From a virus: 20,781 nt of DNA. The number at the start of each line of letters is the position of its first letter. Position 1 is the first letter of the stretch. The stretch covers positions 1 through 20,781 of IMG/VR virus record IMGVR_UViG_3300009161_000286; one strand, 5' to 3'. This document shows positions 6,166 through 16,400 of this stretch, one piece after another. The notes beneath the pieces are model-generated. The model worked only from the letters and a program-made list of their open reading frames with translations. It was not told the DNA's origin and did no database searches. Made by a program: the position numbers and the translations under genes.

Positions 6166-7098
6166 ATGAGCAACATCACTTTGTTAAACCAAGACCTCCC
6201 CGACTTCCTGCAAAACGCTGGAGTCAGTGAGCTTACAAGGCAACTCGCTGGTCGCACTGGCGTTAAACGAATCGTCCCCAAAAACGGAATCTTCCGCAAA
6301 GTTGTGGGCGGTGAAGAAATGGGTAAGGTCAAAGGCGACTTGAATGTTGTCGTTGTTAATGCTTCCCCCAAAGTTGGGCGTATCTTTTACGCAAAGCAAT
6401 GGAGTGCCGACGCTGAGCCAACTGCACCTGACTGTTTCTCCAATGACGGCGTTGCCCCTGATGCCGGTTCCGCTAATAAACAATCTGACCGTTGTGATTC
6501 ATGCGAGCAAAACATCAAGGGTTCGGGTATGGGTAACTCTAAAGCCTGTCGCTATTCACGCCGCATCGCTGTGGTATTGGAAGAGGACTTTGGTACTTCA
6601 CTTGAAGGTTCTGTGTATCAGATGAACTTGGCTTCCAAGTCTTTGTTTGGTGACAGTGTCGGTGACAACACTCATCCCTTTGAGAGCTACACCAAATACT
6701 TGTCTAACAATGGTAAGAGCTTGGACTACGTTGTTACTCAGTTGAGCTTTAATGAAGACAACGACAACCAGTCTATTCTGTTTACGCCAGCGCGTTTTAT
6801 CAACAAAGGCGAACACACAGTTACGAGCAAAGTAGCCGCGCTCCCCGAAGTGCATAAGATGGTCACCATGACCCCATATCAAGCTGATGTGTCAGGTCGT
6901 GCGCCAAAGTTAGAAGCACCTAAGCCTTTGGGTAAAGCCTTTGAGGAAGAAGACGCTAAATCACTTGCTAAGATACGAGCCGAAGCCGACGCGGTAGACG
7001 AGCCTAAGAAGCGTGAATCCAAGAAAGCTGTTGAAGCCACACCCGCATCCAAGAAAAGTTTGGACTCTGTGGTAGCGGCTTGGACGGAAGAGGAGTAA
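6166..7098 (+). CDS. Four-cysteine zinc-finger-like protein, possible ssDNA-binding protein
   Basis: A 310-aa protein. C90, C110, C113 and C128 suggest one zinc site; the core around DRCDSC and GNSKACRYSRR is compact and basic, suited to nucleic-acid contact. The flanks (55-75 and 130-215) look beta-rich. From about residue 245 it becomes a low-complexity Lys/Glu/Ala tail ending in AWTEEE. An acidic, flexible C-terminus with a terminal aromatic residue recalls phage single-strand DNA-binding proteins such as T7 gp2.5 and T4 gp32, whose tails recruit other replication proteins; gp32 also has a zinc site. There is no clear sequence match to either, so this is inference. Shine-Dalgarno AAGGA lies at 6151-6155. 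It sits between the coiled-coil gene and the primase, consistent with the proposed job. Confidence 0.85.
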   Translation: MSNITLLNQDLPDFLQNAGVSELTRQLAGRTGVKRIVPKNGIFRKVVGGEEMGKVKGDLNVVVVNASPKVGRIFYAKQWSADAEPTAPDCFSNDGVAPDAGSANKQSDRCDSCEQNIKGSGMGNSKACRYSRRIAVVLEEDFGTSLEGSVYQMNLASKSLFGDSVGDNTHPFESYTKYLSNNGKSLDYVVTQLSFNEDNDNQSILFTPARFINKGEHTVTSKVAALPEVHKMVTMTPYQADVSGRAPKLEAPKPLGKAFEEEDAKSLAKIRAEADAVDEPKKRESKKAVEATPASKKSLDSVVAAWTEEE

Positions 7099-7101
7099 CG
7101 C

Positions 7102-7341
7102 ATGACCTATGGTTACAGCCAAAAATTAGTTGACGCCAACAAAAAGGCCGACGCTGATTCTTTAGGCGTAGCTTTGGGTCGCTTCTGTATAGCAAAGGAG
7201 ATTACTGCTACGCAAGTGGCAGTAGAGCTAGGGGTTAGCCGCATGACGGTTTACAACTGGTTTTGGGGTGAGTTCACCCCATCTCCTGCTTACGCTGGAC
7301 AGATTGAGCGTTTCATGGCACGGCATAAAAAGCGCAAATAA
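7102..7341 (+). CDS. Small helix-turn-helix DNA-binding protein
   Basis: A 79-aa basic protein with a helix-turn-helix at about residues 35-56 (TATQVAVELGVSRMTVYNWF), of the Cro/XRE or MerR-like type: ALGRF helix, A..V/LGVS turn, and a recognition helix with R47, T49 and Y51. The C-terminus ends in RHKKRK. A strong AGGAG (7091-7095) overlaps the previous stop. It could be a transcriptional regulator, for instance of the palindromic promoter at 5675-5702, or a loader of the primase encoded three bases downstream. Neither is shown by sequence. Confidence 0.85.
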   Translation: MTYGYSQKLVDANKKADADSLGVALGRFCIAKEITATQVAVELGVSRMTVYNWFWGEFTPSPAYAGQIERFMARHKKRK

Positions 7342-7344
7342 ATA

Positions 7345-10200
7345 ATGTCTACATTTGATTTGCTTGATACCGTCTTACCCACGGAGGGGCGGTACTGCAT
7401 AGTTGGCATAGGTAAATATGTCGATCAGCGTTTTGCAAACACAAGGGAAGAAGCCGAGACACTAATCCAAGAGTTCAACACCAAGCAAGTCAACGTGTAT
7501 TTTGGTTGCGCCAAGTTTGGCCCAGCCGACGACAGGACACACGAGAACGTAGCCTTTGTTCAAGCCTTATGGCTAGATATTGATTGCGGCCCGACCAAGG
7601 GTGTACCGAATTCCAAAGGGAAGATCGAGGGCTATCTCGACCAGCAAACAGGGCTGGAAGAGCTTAAGAAGTTTTGCAAGACAGTCGGCTTACCTAGACC
7701 AATTTTGGTGAACTCCGGTAACGGTGTTCATGCCTACTGGTTGCTTGAAGAGATGTTACCCCGCACTGTGTGGGAGCCATTAGCCAAGCGACTAAAACAA
7801 CTGTGCAAAGAGCATGACTTGATCGTTGACGACAAGGTGTTTGAAGCATCGCGGGTTCTTCGTGTACCTGAGTCAATGAACGTGAAGAAAGGTTTGGAGC
7901 CCAAGCCAGTCAGTGTTTGGAACGAGGTTTCGCCGAGGCTGTCGGTTGAAAAACTGCGTGAACTGCTGGGCGCACCCGAACCAAAACAAGAAGAGGAAGT
8001 GCCCGACTTCATACCCTCTTCCATGAGCCCAATGATGGAAGCGTTGTTGGGTAACAAGGTCAAGCGGTTTAAGACCATCATGCTCAAGGCCGAGAACGGC
8101 TGTGCACAACTGAATTACGTATTTCAAAATCAAGCCGAGATTGATGAGCCACTGTGGATGTCGGCGTTGTCGATTCCTGCTTTCTGCGTAGATGGAGACA
8201 AAGCGGCGCACAAGATGTCCGACCAGCATCCTGAATACGACCCAGCCGAGGTAAACAACAAGCTTAGGAATATCCGCAAGCGTGGTGGCCCACACCATTG
8301 CACAACATTTGAAGAGCGCAACCCCGGTGGTTGTGATGGCTGTCTGCACAAAGGCAAGATCACTTCACCTATTGTGTTGGGTACAGAGGTAGCAGAAGCA
8401 ACCGAAGACGACAACGAAATAGAAGTTGAAACTGAAGAGGGTGTTGAGACACACCAAATACCTGAGTACCCATTCCCGTTCTTCAGAGGTAAAAAAGGTG
8501 GCGTATATCTGCGCCCGCCCAAGGATTCCGAAGAAGCGCCAGCAATGGTGTACGAGCATGACTTGTACGTACTCAAACGTATGAGAGATAAAGAGTTGGG
8601 TGAAATGGCGTTGTTCAGACTCCACTTACCTCATGACGGGGTGAAAGAGTTTGCAATAACCACTGCGGCTATTTCATCAAAGGACGAGCTACGCAAACAG
8701 CTTGCCCAGCAGGGCGTAATGGCACATCACAAGCAATATGAAAGTCTTGCAACGTATGTCGTTACGGCGGTAAAAAATTTGCAATACACAAAGAAAGCAG
8801 AGCTTATGAGAACACAATTTGGATGGGTAGAGGGAGACAGCAAATTTATTATGGGCAACAAAGAAATTACCAAAGACGGTACGTTCTACAGTCCATCATC
8901 GTCAACAACCGAGTTCTTTGCCGAGAAGGTTCACGAGAAGGGTGACATAGACAAGTGGAAAGAAGTCTTTAACCTGTACGCACTGAAGGGCATGGAGCCC
9001 CACGCTTTTGGAGCCTTAACCGCGTTTGGCGCTCCACTAATGAAGTTCACTGGGTTGAAGGGCTCAATCATTAACGTGATCTACGAATATGCCGGATCAG
9101 GAAAATCAACGATTCTGCGCATGTGTAACAGTGTGTACGGTATGCCCTACGAACTTATGTCGATTGAGAAGGATACGCTCAACGCCAAGATGACACAGCT
9201 AGGGGTAATGAACAATATCCCCAACACGATTGACGAGATCACCAACATGACCCCCAAGGACTTCTCTGACTTGGCATACGGCATCAGTCATGGTCGAGGT
9301 AAGAATCGCCAAAAGGGTTCAGAGAACGCACTGCGCACCAACAACGCCTCATGGCAAAACATGACCTTGTGCTCGGCTAACGCCAGCTTTTACGAGAAGT
9401 TGACTGCGTTGAAGAACAGCCCGGACGGTGAATCAGTACGGCTACTTGAGTACAAGATAGAACCCAACGACTTGATCGGCGTAGCCAAGGGCAAAGAGAT
9501 GTTTGACCACCAACTTAATGAGAACTATGGTCACGCAGGCGAGATATACCTTACATGGTTAGTAAACAACCTAGAGTACACCAAGGACTTGATAAAGAAA
9601 GTGCAAGCCCGACTGGATAAGGAAGTTCAGTTCACCTCACGGGAACGCTATTGGTCGGCCACCGCCGCTTGTAATATTGCTGGTGGTTTGATTGCCCGTC
9701 ACCTTGGCTTGCATGATTTTGATATGACCGCTGTGTACGACTGGCTAAAGATTATGCTGGGCGAAATGCGCCACGATGTGAAGCCCCCACAGTCAACCCC
9801 CGTTGCTACCCTTGGTGAATTCCTCGATAGCCATGCCGTCAATACTTTGGTAGTTAATGAAGAGGTGGATGCCCGAAGTAATATGTCGGCGTTACCTTTA
9901 CAGGAACCCAAGCTACAGTTGCTGGTACGTTACGAGCCGGATACCAAGCACATCTATGTAGCCGCCAAACAGTTCAAAGAGTTCTGCATAAAACAGCAGG
10001 TCAACTACAAAACGCTGCTCAAAGAATTAACCGACTTACAGATTTTTGTTGAAGCAATTAACAAGCGCATGTCTAAAGGTATGAAGATTGCTTCTCCTGC
10101 GGTGCGTACGTTGAAGTTTGACGCATCTCATTCTGAGTTTTTGCGCATGGACGAGATGTTGGGTCTAAATGAAAATCGAGACAGTGTCATATCAGATTGA
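7345..10200 (+). CDS. Primase-ATPase fusion (PrimPol + DUF927-like helicase)
   Basis: A 951-aa multidomain replication protein. Residues 1-205 resemble an archaeo-eukaryotic primase (PrimPol): metal-binding D78-x-D80 in WLDIDCG, SGNGVHAYW (124-132) with H129, and ASRVLRVPESMNVK (168-181). Residues 265-340 resemble the PriCT linker of phage primases: HPEYDP, then C319, C330, C333 and H335, a probable zinc knuckle in NPGGCDGCLHKGK. An acidic linker (350-370) follows. Residues 375-705 match the DUF927 ATPase pattern: GSGKST Walker A (584-589), Walker B IDE (629-631), and the GRGKNRQKGSENALR stretch near 650-664. The fusion should prime and unwind DNA for the family A polymerase. No separate DnaB or T7 gp4-type helicase is present here. 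The start lacks a clear Shine-Dalgarno and may be coupled to the HTH gene. Confidence 0.92.
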   Translation: MSTFDLLDTVLPTEGRYCIVGIGKYVDQRFANTREEAETLIQEFNTKQVNVYFGCAKFGPADDRTHENVAFVQALWLDIDCGPTKGVPNSKGKIEGYLDQQTGLEELKKFCKTVGLPRPILVNSGNGVHAYWLLEEMLPRTVWEPLAKRLKQLCKEHDLIVDDKVFEASRVLRVPESMNVKKGLEPKPVSVWNEVSPRLSVEKLRELLGAPEPKQEEEVPDFIPSSMSPMMEALLGNKVKRFKTIMLKAENGCAQLNYVFQNQAEIDEPLWMSALSIPAFCVDGDKAAHKMSDQHPEYDPAEVNNKLRNIRKRGGPHHCTTFEERNPGGCDGCLHKGKITSPIVLGTEVAEATEDDNEIEVETEEGVETHQIPEYPFPFFRGKKGGVYLRPPKDSEEAPAMVYEHDLYVLKRMRDKELGEMALFRLHLPHDGVKEFAITTAAISSKDELRKQLAQQGVMAHHKQYESLATYVVTAVKNLQYTKKAELMRTQFGWVEGDSKFIMGNKEITKDGTFYSPSSSTTEFFAEKVHEKGDIDKWKEVFNLYALKGMEPHAFGALTAFGAPLMKFTGLKGSIINVIYEYAGSGKSTILRMCNSVYGMPYELMSIEKDTLNAKMTQLGVMNNIPNTIDEITNMTPKDFSDLAYGISHGRGKNRQKGSENALRTNNASWQNMTLCSANASFYEKLTALKNSPDGESVRLLEYKIEPNDLIGVAKGKEMFDHQLNENYGHAGEIYLTWLVNNLEYTKDLIKKVQARLDKEVQFTSRERYWSATAACNIAGGLIARHLGLHDFDMTAVYDWLKIMLGEMRHDVKPPQSTPVATLGEFLDSHAVNTLVVNEEVDARSNMSALPLQEPKLQLLVRYEPDTKHIYVAAKQFKEFCIKQQVNYKTLLKELTDLQIFVEAINKRMSKGMKIASPAVRTLKFDASHSEFLRMDEMLGLNENRDSVISD

Positions 10201-10363
10201 TTGGTCAAAGTTTCGAGTCGGCCATTCATTTTTTGTACCCTGCATAGATCACAAAGCGGCACGGGAAACTGTAGCCGTTGTTACAAAAAGGTTGAAGATA
10301 CCCATTGTTACAAAAGTTGTGATTGTGGAGGGTATAAAAGGTTTGCGAGTTTGGCGTGTCTGA
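10169..10363 (+). CDS. Small basic protein of unknown function
   Basis: A 64-aa protein whose ATG lies 32 bases inside the end of the primase gene, in another frame. The body (DWSKFRVGHSFFVPC, then VTKRLKIPIVTKVV and GLRVWRV) has balanced composition, alternating beta strands and a basic centre, and reads like a small conserved phage protein instead of random sequence. It is the last gene of the left arm, followed by the terminator at 10431. The Shine-Dalgarno is weak, so coupling to primase translation is likely. Function unknown; perhaps a small nucleic-acid-binding fold. Confidence 0.72.
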   Translation: MKIETVSYQIDWSKFRVGHSFFVPCIDHKAARETVAVVTKRLKIPIVTKVVIVEGIKGLRVWRV

Positions 10364-10430
10364 TGTAGACTATGCCAATGGTAAGCAGTTGCCATGTCTC
10401 CGGAAGTTAGCTCCTTCCAACCTCCTCTTC

Positions 10431-10456
10431 CCCCCGCCTATGTGCGGGGGTTTTTT
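10431..10456 (+). terminator. Rho-independent terminator at the convergent junction
   Basis: A 7-bp GC-only stem, CCCCCGC (10431-10437) with GCGGGGG (10444-10450), a 6-base loop, then six T (10451-10456). It ends plus-strand transcription of the replication arm. Its last T bases form part of the stop codon of the opposing 2147-aa gene (10455-10457). For the minus strand the same stem lies just after the stop but has no following U run, so it is at best a weak terminator in that direction. The rest of 10364-10430 holds no gene. Confidence 0.9.
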
Positions 10457-13400
10457 ATTCCCGAGCCTTGGCCGCTTCGCGTTCCAACTTCTTGCCGGGC
10501 GCTTCTAATACTGGCGCAACCTGTGGGAAATACCTTTCATCTATGGGCATACCTCGGTCGGCTTGCATCCGGCGCTTAGCTTGTTTATCTAGAGACTGCT
10601 CAATATTTTCGTACTCGATCATTGCAAAGGGGTTTCGGCTGTTGAACTTTTGAATTTTCTCCAACACCTTTTCAACATCTTCATCATCGCCTTTATTAAT
10701 TTCCAAATCCAATCGGTCTAACAGTTTGGTGCGTTCTTGTCTAACTTTAAGGATCTCACCTTGCAGTTTAAAAATTGCTTCTCGTTGAGCAACCAAACCT
10801 GTAGTAGCAAAGCCCATAGACTGTGCCCACAATTGCCCTTCAGTAAACTCCTTGGCTTCCTTAATGGCTGAGCCTGTTGAAGTAAGAGCACCTTCTTTTC
10901 CGTACCGGGCAGCGGTAAAAGCGCCGCGAGCAAACGCAGGGGCAAGTTGTTCAACACCCCGCATAACTTCCCCTTTGTTGAAGTAGTCAATTGCTTGCGG
11001 TATTTGCTTGAAGTACAAAGAAGCGCCCGGCCCTAGCAAAGACATAAGGTACTCTTGCATTTCCGCCGCAGCCGTAGCCGACTCTTTAACCTCGGGGAAC
11101 CACATATTATTCATAGACAAGCTGCTAGAAATGTCATAGCCAGTCATGGTAGAAATAAGCCCTCTGTCTAAAACTTCATCCAAAGTAGCATCGCCAATTT
11201 TCACATTGCCAAAAGTCTGTGGTAGCCATACGTTACGGAACCATAATTCTAAGTTACGTTTTTCTAATGGGTCATCTTCATCTTCGTCCCCGAATAAATC
11301 ACGGTAAACGTTCATTGCGCCTTGGATAGCACCCATAGCCATTGTTGCGCCGGGAATACCGACATAGCCAGCAAGTGCAGTGGACATGGTCAATGTGCCG
11401 ACAAACTGAGTCATAGCTTTGGCGCGGTCTTTGGCATCTAACCCGGCAAACATGCGGTAGGCGTTACGCATAAAGAACGTAGTCACAAACGCAGGGAACA
11501 TCTTGAACTGAAGAATGGCTCGGCCTGTTGGCTTGTGAGCGTTGATTAAAACTTGGCGCTCGGCGTTGGCAATCAAACCACGAGGGCGGTTTGATGCGTG
11601 GTAGTTACCTAGAGCTTCACGAGTTTCAGCCTCGGCTGCACGTAAAGCTTCTTCGTGGGTGTACTTTTTCTTTGTGTCCGGATTTATATCATCACGATAC
11701 AAACGGTACGAGGTCATAAACGTCACTTCACGCACCATGCGCTCGGCATGATGAAACAAGCCTGTCATTACTGTAGCTGCGGCACCCATTGTTCTACGCG
11801 CTACGCTTGTAGATTGTTTAGTCGATACGCTTTTGCGGTTCATCAAGTCATTGGTTTGTGTAGATTCGCTAATACCCCGATCTAACATATATTGAGCAGC
11901 AAGCTTTTCATCCCCGCTTAACTTGACCAACTGATTGTTTGCCATAGATGGAAATTCGTAACTAACTGTGCCGTCATCAGCCGTGCGCTTGATACCTGTA
12001 GTGCCAAATATAGCTAATGACTTTGACAGTGAAGCAGCAACCCTAAACGGATTGAACCCGTGATTGGATGTGAGCACTGGCCCAACAAAAATAGGCATTG
12101 CAGTCATCTGCGCGGCGGCTGTCTTTACAGAAGTCATCAACCACAAATACGCCGACTGGTTAAGGAAGTTAGATGCTTGGAACCCGAAACTGTCTTCTGG
12201 CTCTGGGCGTACTTGCTGCTCGGCACGCATACGCATCTCAGTAACAAACTCACCAAGTTTTGCCTTATCAGGGTTACCTTTAAGTAAATCTTGGGCGCGT
12301 TCAATTTCACCCATGATTTTGGGGCCAAACTTGATACGAGCCAACTGATTGGCCATGTTTGTGCCGGTCTCTACAAAGTTACGACCAATGTCGCCTGTGA
12401 AACCGGTTGTGCCTTGGCGGTGCATGAACTGTCTGCGGAAATTGCGATCAGGCAAAGTCTGCAAATACATTTGGTAGATTTGGTCTTTAAGTTCCTCAAT
12501 TGCCTTGGCATCCAAAGTGCCGTTCTTAGCTCCGTCATCAATGGCTTTGAACATTTCTTTTACAAGCCCGCTGGCATCCGCTTCCATTTTCTTACGCGCA
12601 TTAGACAAGTCATTACCCATGTCAATTGCTTCGGCTTCCAACATTTCTTTTAAGGATCGTGTCTCACCCGCCGCTTGCAGTTGACGGAAACGCTGGCGCA
12701 AGAACATATTGCGGTCAAACGCATTTTCAAACATGTAGAACTCACGACCGACACCCTTACCTACACGTATCCAATATTGACCATAGCGCATAAGAGGGAA
12801 GTACGGGTACAGATTTTTACCATCTTCGTACATCTGTTTAATCTGAGCAATCAGCTTACCCTTGGGTGAGTTGGCGTTACCTGCGGCTCCAACAAGTTTT
12901 GAGTTAGCAATTTGCTCTTCAAGAAGTTGGTGATAAAGCTCGTGGTTGCCTTTGTAGAAGTCCCTTGCTTGCTCATACAACTTTTTGTTTGCGTCGGTCA
13001 AACCGTTCCACAGATTTTCTAAGTCAGTATCTTCAACGGTCTTCATGCTACCTAAAGTTTGTAGGCGAGCATTGTTTGCTTGTATGTATGCATCTCTTGC
13101 AGCTTTGGTAGCAAAGGCATGGTGTTCGCGTTTTGCGCCAGTTTCTGCTGTTAAGTAGAACGGTTTGGTTGGGTCGCGGTACAGCAACGTAGAGTAGTGC
13201 ATCACGCTTGCTAAACGCTGGAATTGCTCGGGCGCTTTAGCCGCCAACTTAGTTAGCGCATCAGATATAGGCACCATTTTTGTGGTAAGGCTATTACGCA
13301 TAGCTGCCATGTCACCAAGGTATTGCCAAGATTCTTTTATACCCTTGATGCCGAGTCTGTCTGCCCACTGAACCAAAGCCTCTGTCTGCATAGCAGGTAA

Positions 13401-16400
13401 AAGCTGCTGCAACTTAAAGTTAGTAAACCCTACCCAAGAAGAATTCAATACGTCAAGAAATGTCTGTTGATCGCGCAAGCCTACAAGCGTAGGTATCTCA
13501 CGCATAGCATCAGCAAAATCTCCGCGCTGAATCTTAAGAAGTGAGGCGTTTACTCTTTGCTTTTTGGCTTTAATAGCCGACGAAACTTGCGCCATGTTCC
13601 CGCTGAGTTTTTCTTCAGCTTCCTTCATACGCATCAAGGGTGTCTTGCGTGCGGTCAACATGATGTCGGTGATAGTTACGATGTCTAATAGGGCGCTGGT
13701 GTGGCTTGCGTCCATGTTAAAGAACTGACGTATGTTGTTGATAAACCGATTAAACAACGACTGTTTAATACGCCCTTCAGTCTCCATCAACAACTTTTGG
13801 AAACGGGGGTCAGACATTGCGTAAGCAACGAACTCTCGGGGGTCGCCAAAGATGTTGGCTGAAATCAAGTCTTCCATAAACTCAGGCAGTGTGCCTGCTT
13901 CACGCATTTCGTTAACTCGATCCACTGTCAGGTTCATTGTGCCGAGTAAGGCGTTGTAAGCCGTTGCTAAATCGGACTTACGGTCAAACCCAGATTGAAT
14001 TGCATCAAGCGCCAAGTCCAACTTTTTGTTAAGTGCGGCGTGCAGCATCTCGTGCAGCACAGTGACGTTATTGATACCTTGGCTTGGGCCACCAGATATA
14101 CCGCGCACAAACACAAACCGTTCGCCAGTAGCCACGACACGCAGGAACAAACCGCGTGACGCATCCCAATCAGCTTCTGCTCCACCCTCAGTGATCTGGC
14201 TTGGGAGCGCATCATCTTCCTCAATTACTTTGAAGTTGACATCTTTTACAAAAGGCAACAAACGCTGAGCCAAGAATTTTTGGAACGCATTACCGGTCTT
14301 GATGATATGACGCAGTGCTTGTTGACCATTTGTCATGTCGCTGAATCTGCCGTCGGCTCGGCCAACTTTTACTTGCGTATTAGCTTTAGATACTTGAGCG
14401 GCGATGCCCTTTTTGACGTTCTCAAGTTCCTGCGCAGTGATGTTGGGGTTCTTGAGTAACTCGGCTACACGCTTACCAAGCGTAGTTCCTTTAAGGGCGC
14501 GGTTCAACAGCAGCAAAGATTTAATTGCTTGTATTTTTTTAATGCGTTGGCTTTCTACGCCTTCTTGAAGTTCTGCATCACTGCCGTAGTTTTCAGGTTT
14601 TAAGTCGGTCAAAGTGTTATTGAGCGCAGCTTCAGCGGCATCAACTGCTTTTACATTTTGCTTATAGTTCTTTGTCTGTTGCTTGCGGCGCTCATCTGAA
14701 GCAGCTTTTTGTTCGGGGGTTTGCCGAGGGCCTTTTGGCCCAGTTTTACCTTTGGCAACTATTACGGGTGCCTCTTCTTCAGCAGGCAGAGTGGTCAAGT
14801 CGCCGACAACATTTGCAACGCTTTCAGGTATTTCAGCTTCTTCGGCGTACTGGTCATCGGTCTTGGCTTGTTCTGCGGCAAGTTCTTCTTGTAACGCGGC
14901 TTGATCTTCAGTCGTCAGTTCGCCTTCGGTGGCGGCTTCTTGGAGCGCGGCTTGTTCTGCGCTGTTTAGCCTGTTTAATAAAGAGTCAATATTGCTACGC
15001 ACTTTGGTTAGCGTATTAGCCGCGCCATTTTCAGCGGGGTCAAACCCCGCGTTGATTGCTTCAATATGAGCGCCATACGCCCCTACTTTGGGTACGTTAG
15101 TATCGTTACGTATATCCCCGATTGTGCTATCCAACATTGCAGCAGTGTTGCGCAACACTTCACTGCCGTAGTATCCAGCCATTTCCTTGCCGCCGGTTTT
15201 GTTTATCCACCCATCAGCGCCAATACCAAAAAATGGATACCATTTACCAGCAGGAACATCTACCTTCCCGCCGCTACCGGTACTTAAATAGAACGGCACT
15301 TGCACGCCGTTTATATCGACTAATACAATTCTTCTACCGCTGTAGTCGATTATGTTATTTTCGCCCGTATTTGTTACAACGGGTTGACCTTGTCCAGCCT
15401 GCGATCGAAATTCATAAGGGATAGGAGATAAATTTAACCCCCCTACTGTAGTGGGCTGTACTGTTTCTCCCGTAGCAACTCCTGCAACATCTTGTCCAGT
15501 AGGAACCACTCTACTTGGCTCAGCGATTCCAGTTCCTCTGGCGGTGGTATCTGTATTGGGCTGTCCAGCCATTGGAACGCTAACTCCACTTGGCTTGGCA
15601 ATAGTTTGTCCAACATCTGGTTCTCCTTGAGTTGCCGCACGTTGTTGTATCTCCGTTTGTACCGCTGCAATGAGTGGTTGGTTTTGTTCGTTTTCAGGTT
15701 TAGCCAGTTGGTATTCCAACGTAGAAGCTAACCCTGCGTCTGTCCAGTTAGTAAAGTTTGGAATAAACCCTTGTTCACCGGCTGACGCTTGTTCACCGGC
15801 TGACGTTTGTTCGTCTGCTTGATCTTCAGCCTCTCTGGTAGCCACTTCAACTGCACGGAACTGCGCACGACTGGGGTCAAGCCCTTGGTCAATAAATGTT
15901 TGCGTAAGTTGTTCAACCCGTGCAGGGTCAATAGCAGGCATACCGGGGCCGGGAGTAGCCGCAGCTTGTTGTACAGCAGAACCTACCGGTGGAGGTGGGG
16001 GAGTTTGAGCTTCGGCTTCGGGAGCAAATACTTCTTTAACGCCTTGTACAGTAGCGCCTAAACCACCACCAACAAGTGCGGCTTCTGCACCGCGAGTCAA
16101 AGCCTCTTCTGCGCTAAGACCTTTTTTAGTCCCTGCGGCTTCACCAAGATACGCTGCTTCTTCTTCAGCAACCTCAGTACCCGCCTGAATACCTGTCTCT
16201 TTTGCTATACGCCCAGTTTTTGTTGCACCAGTAGTGGGTTTAAACAAACTTTTGGTGGCAAAGCGTTCAAATGTAAGCTCAAAGACAGCGGCGGTAGCCG
16301 CAGCGGTCACGTCTGCAACAGTGGCGTCGTCAAGCGTTTTTTCGTCGTTCTTAACGCGCTCGTCCAAAATTTCTTTTGTACGCGCCATGGCGTAAGCAAC

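Noticed and set aside
10278-10315. Direct repeat TTGTTACAAAA twice, 27 bases apart
   Set aside because: The copies are in frame and encode a repeated Val-Thr-Lys in the 64-aa protein; too short and too few to call an iteron origin.
12291-12653. 120-aa plus-strand ORF opposite the giant virion gene
   Set aside because: Antisense shadow of a long conserved reading frame; no promoter or ribosome binding site seen.
14672-15019. 115-aa plus-strand ORF (Leu/Arg-rich) opposite the giant virion gene
   Set aside because: Its composition is what antisense of a Gln/Glu/Ala-rich linker produces.
15034-15050. GC-rich hairpin GCGGGG/CCCCGC inside the giant gene
   Set aside because: No T run on either side and deep inside a coding region, so not a terminator.
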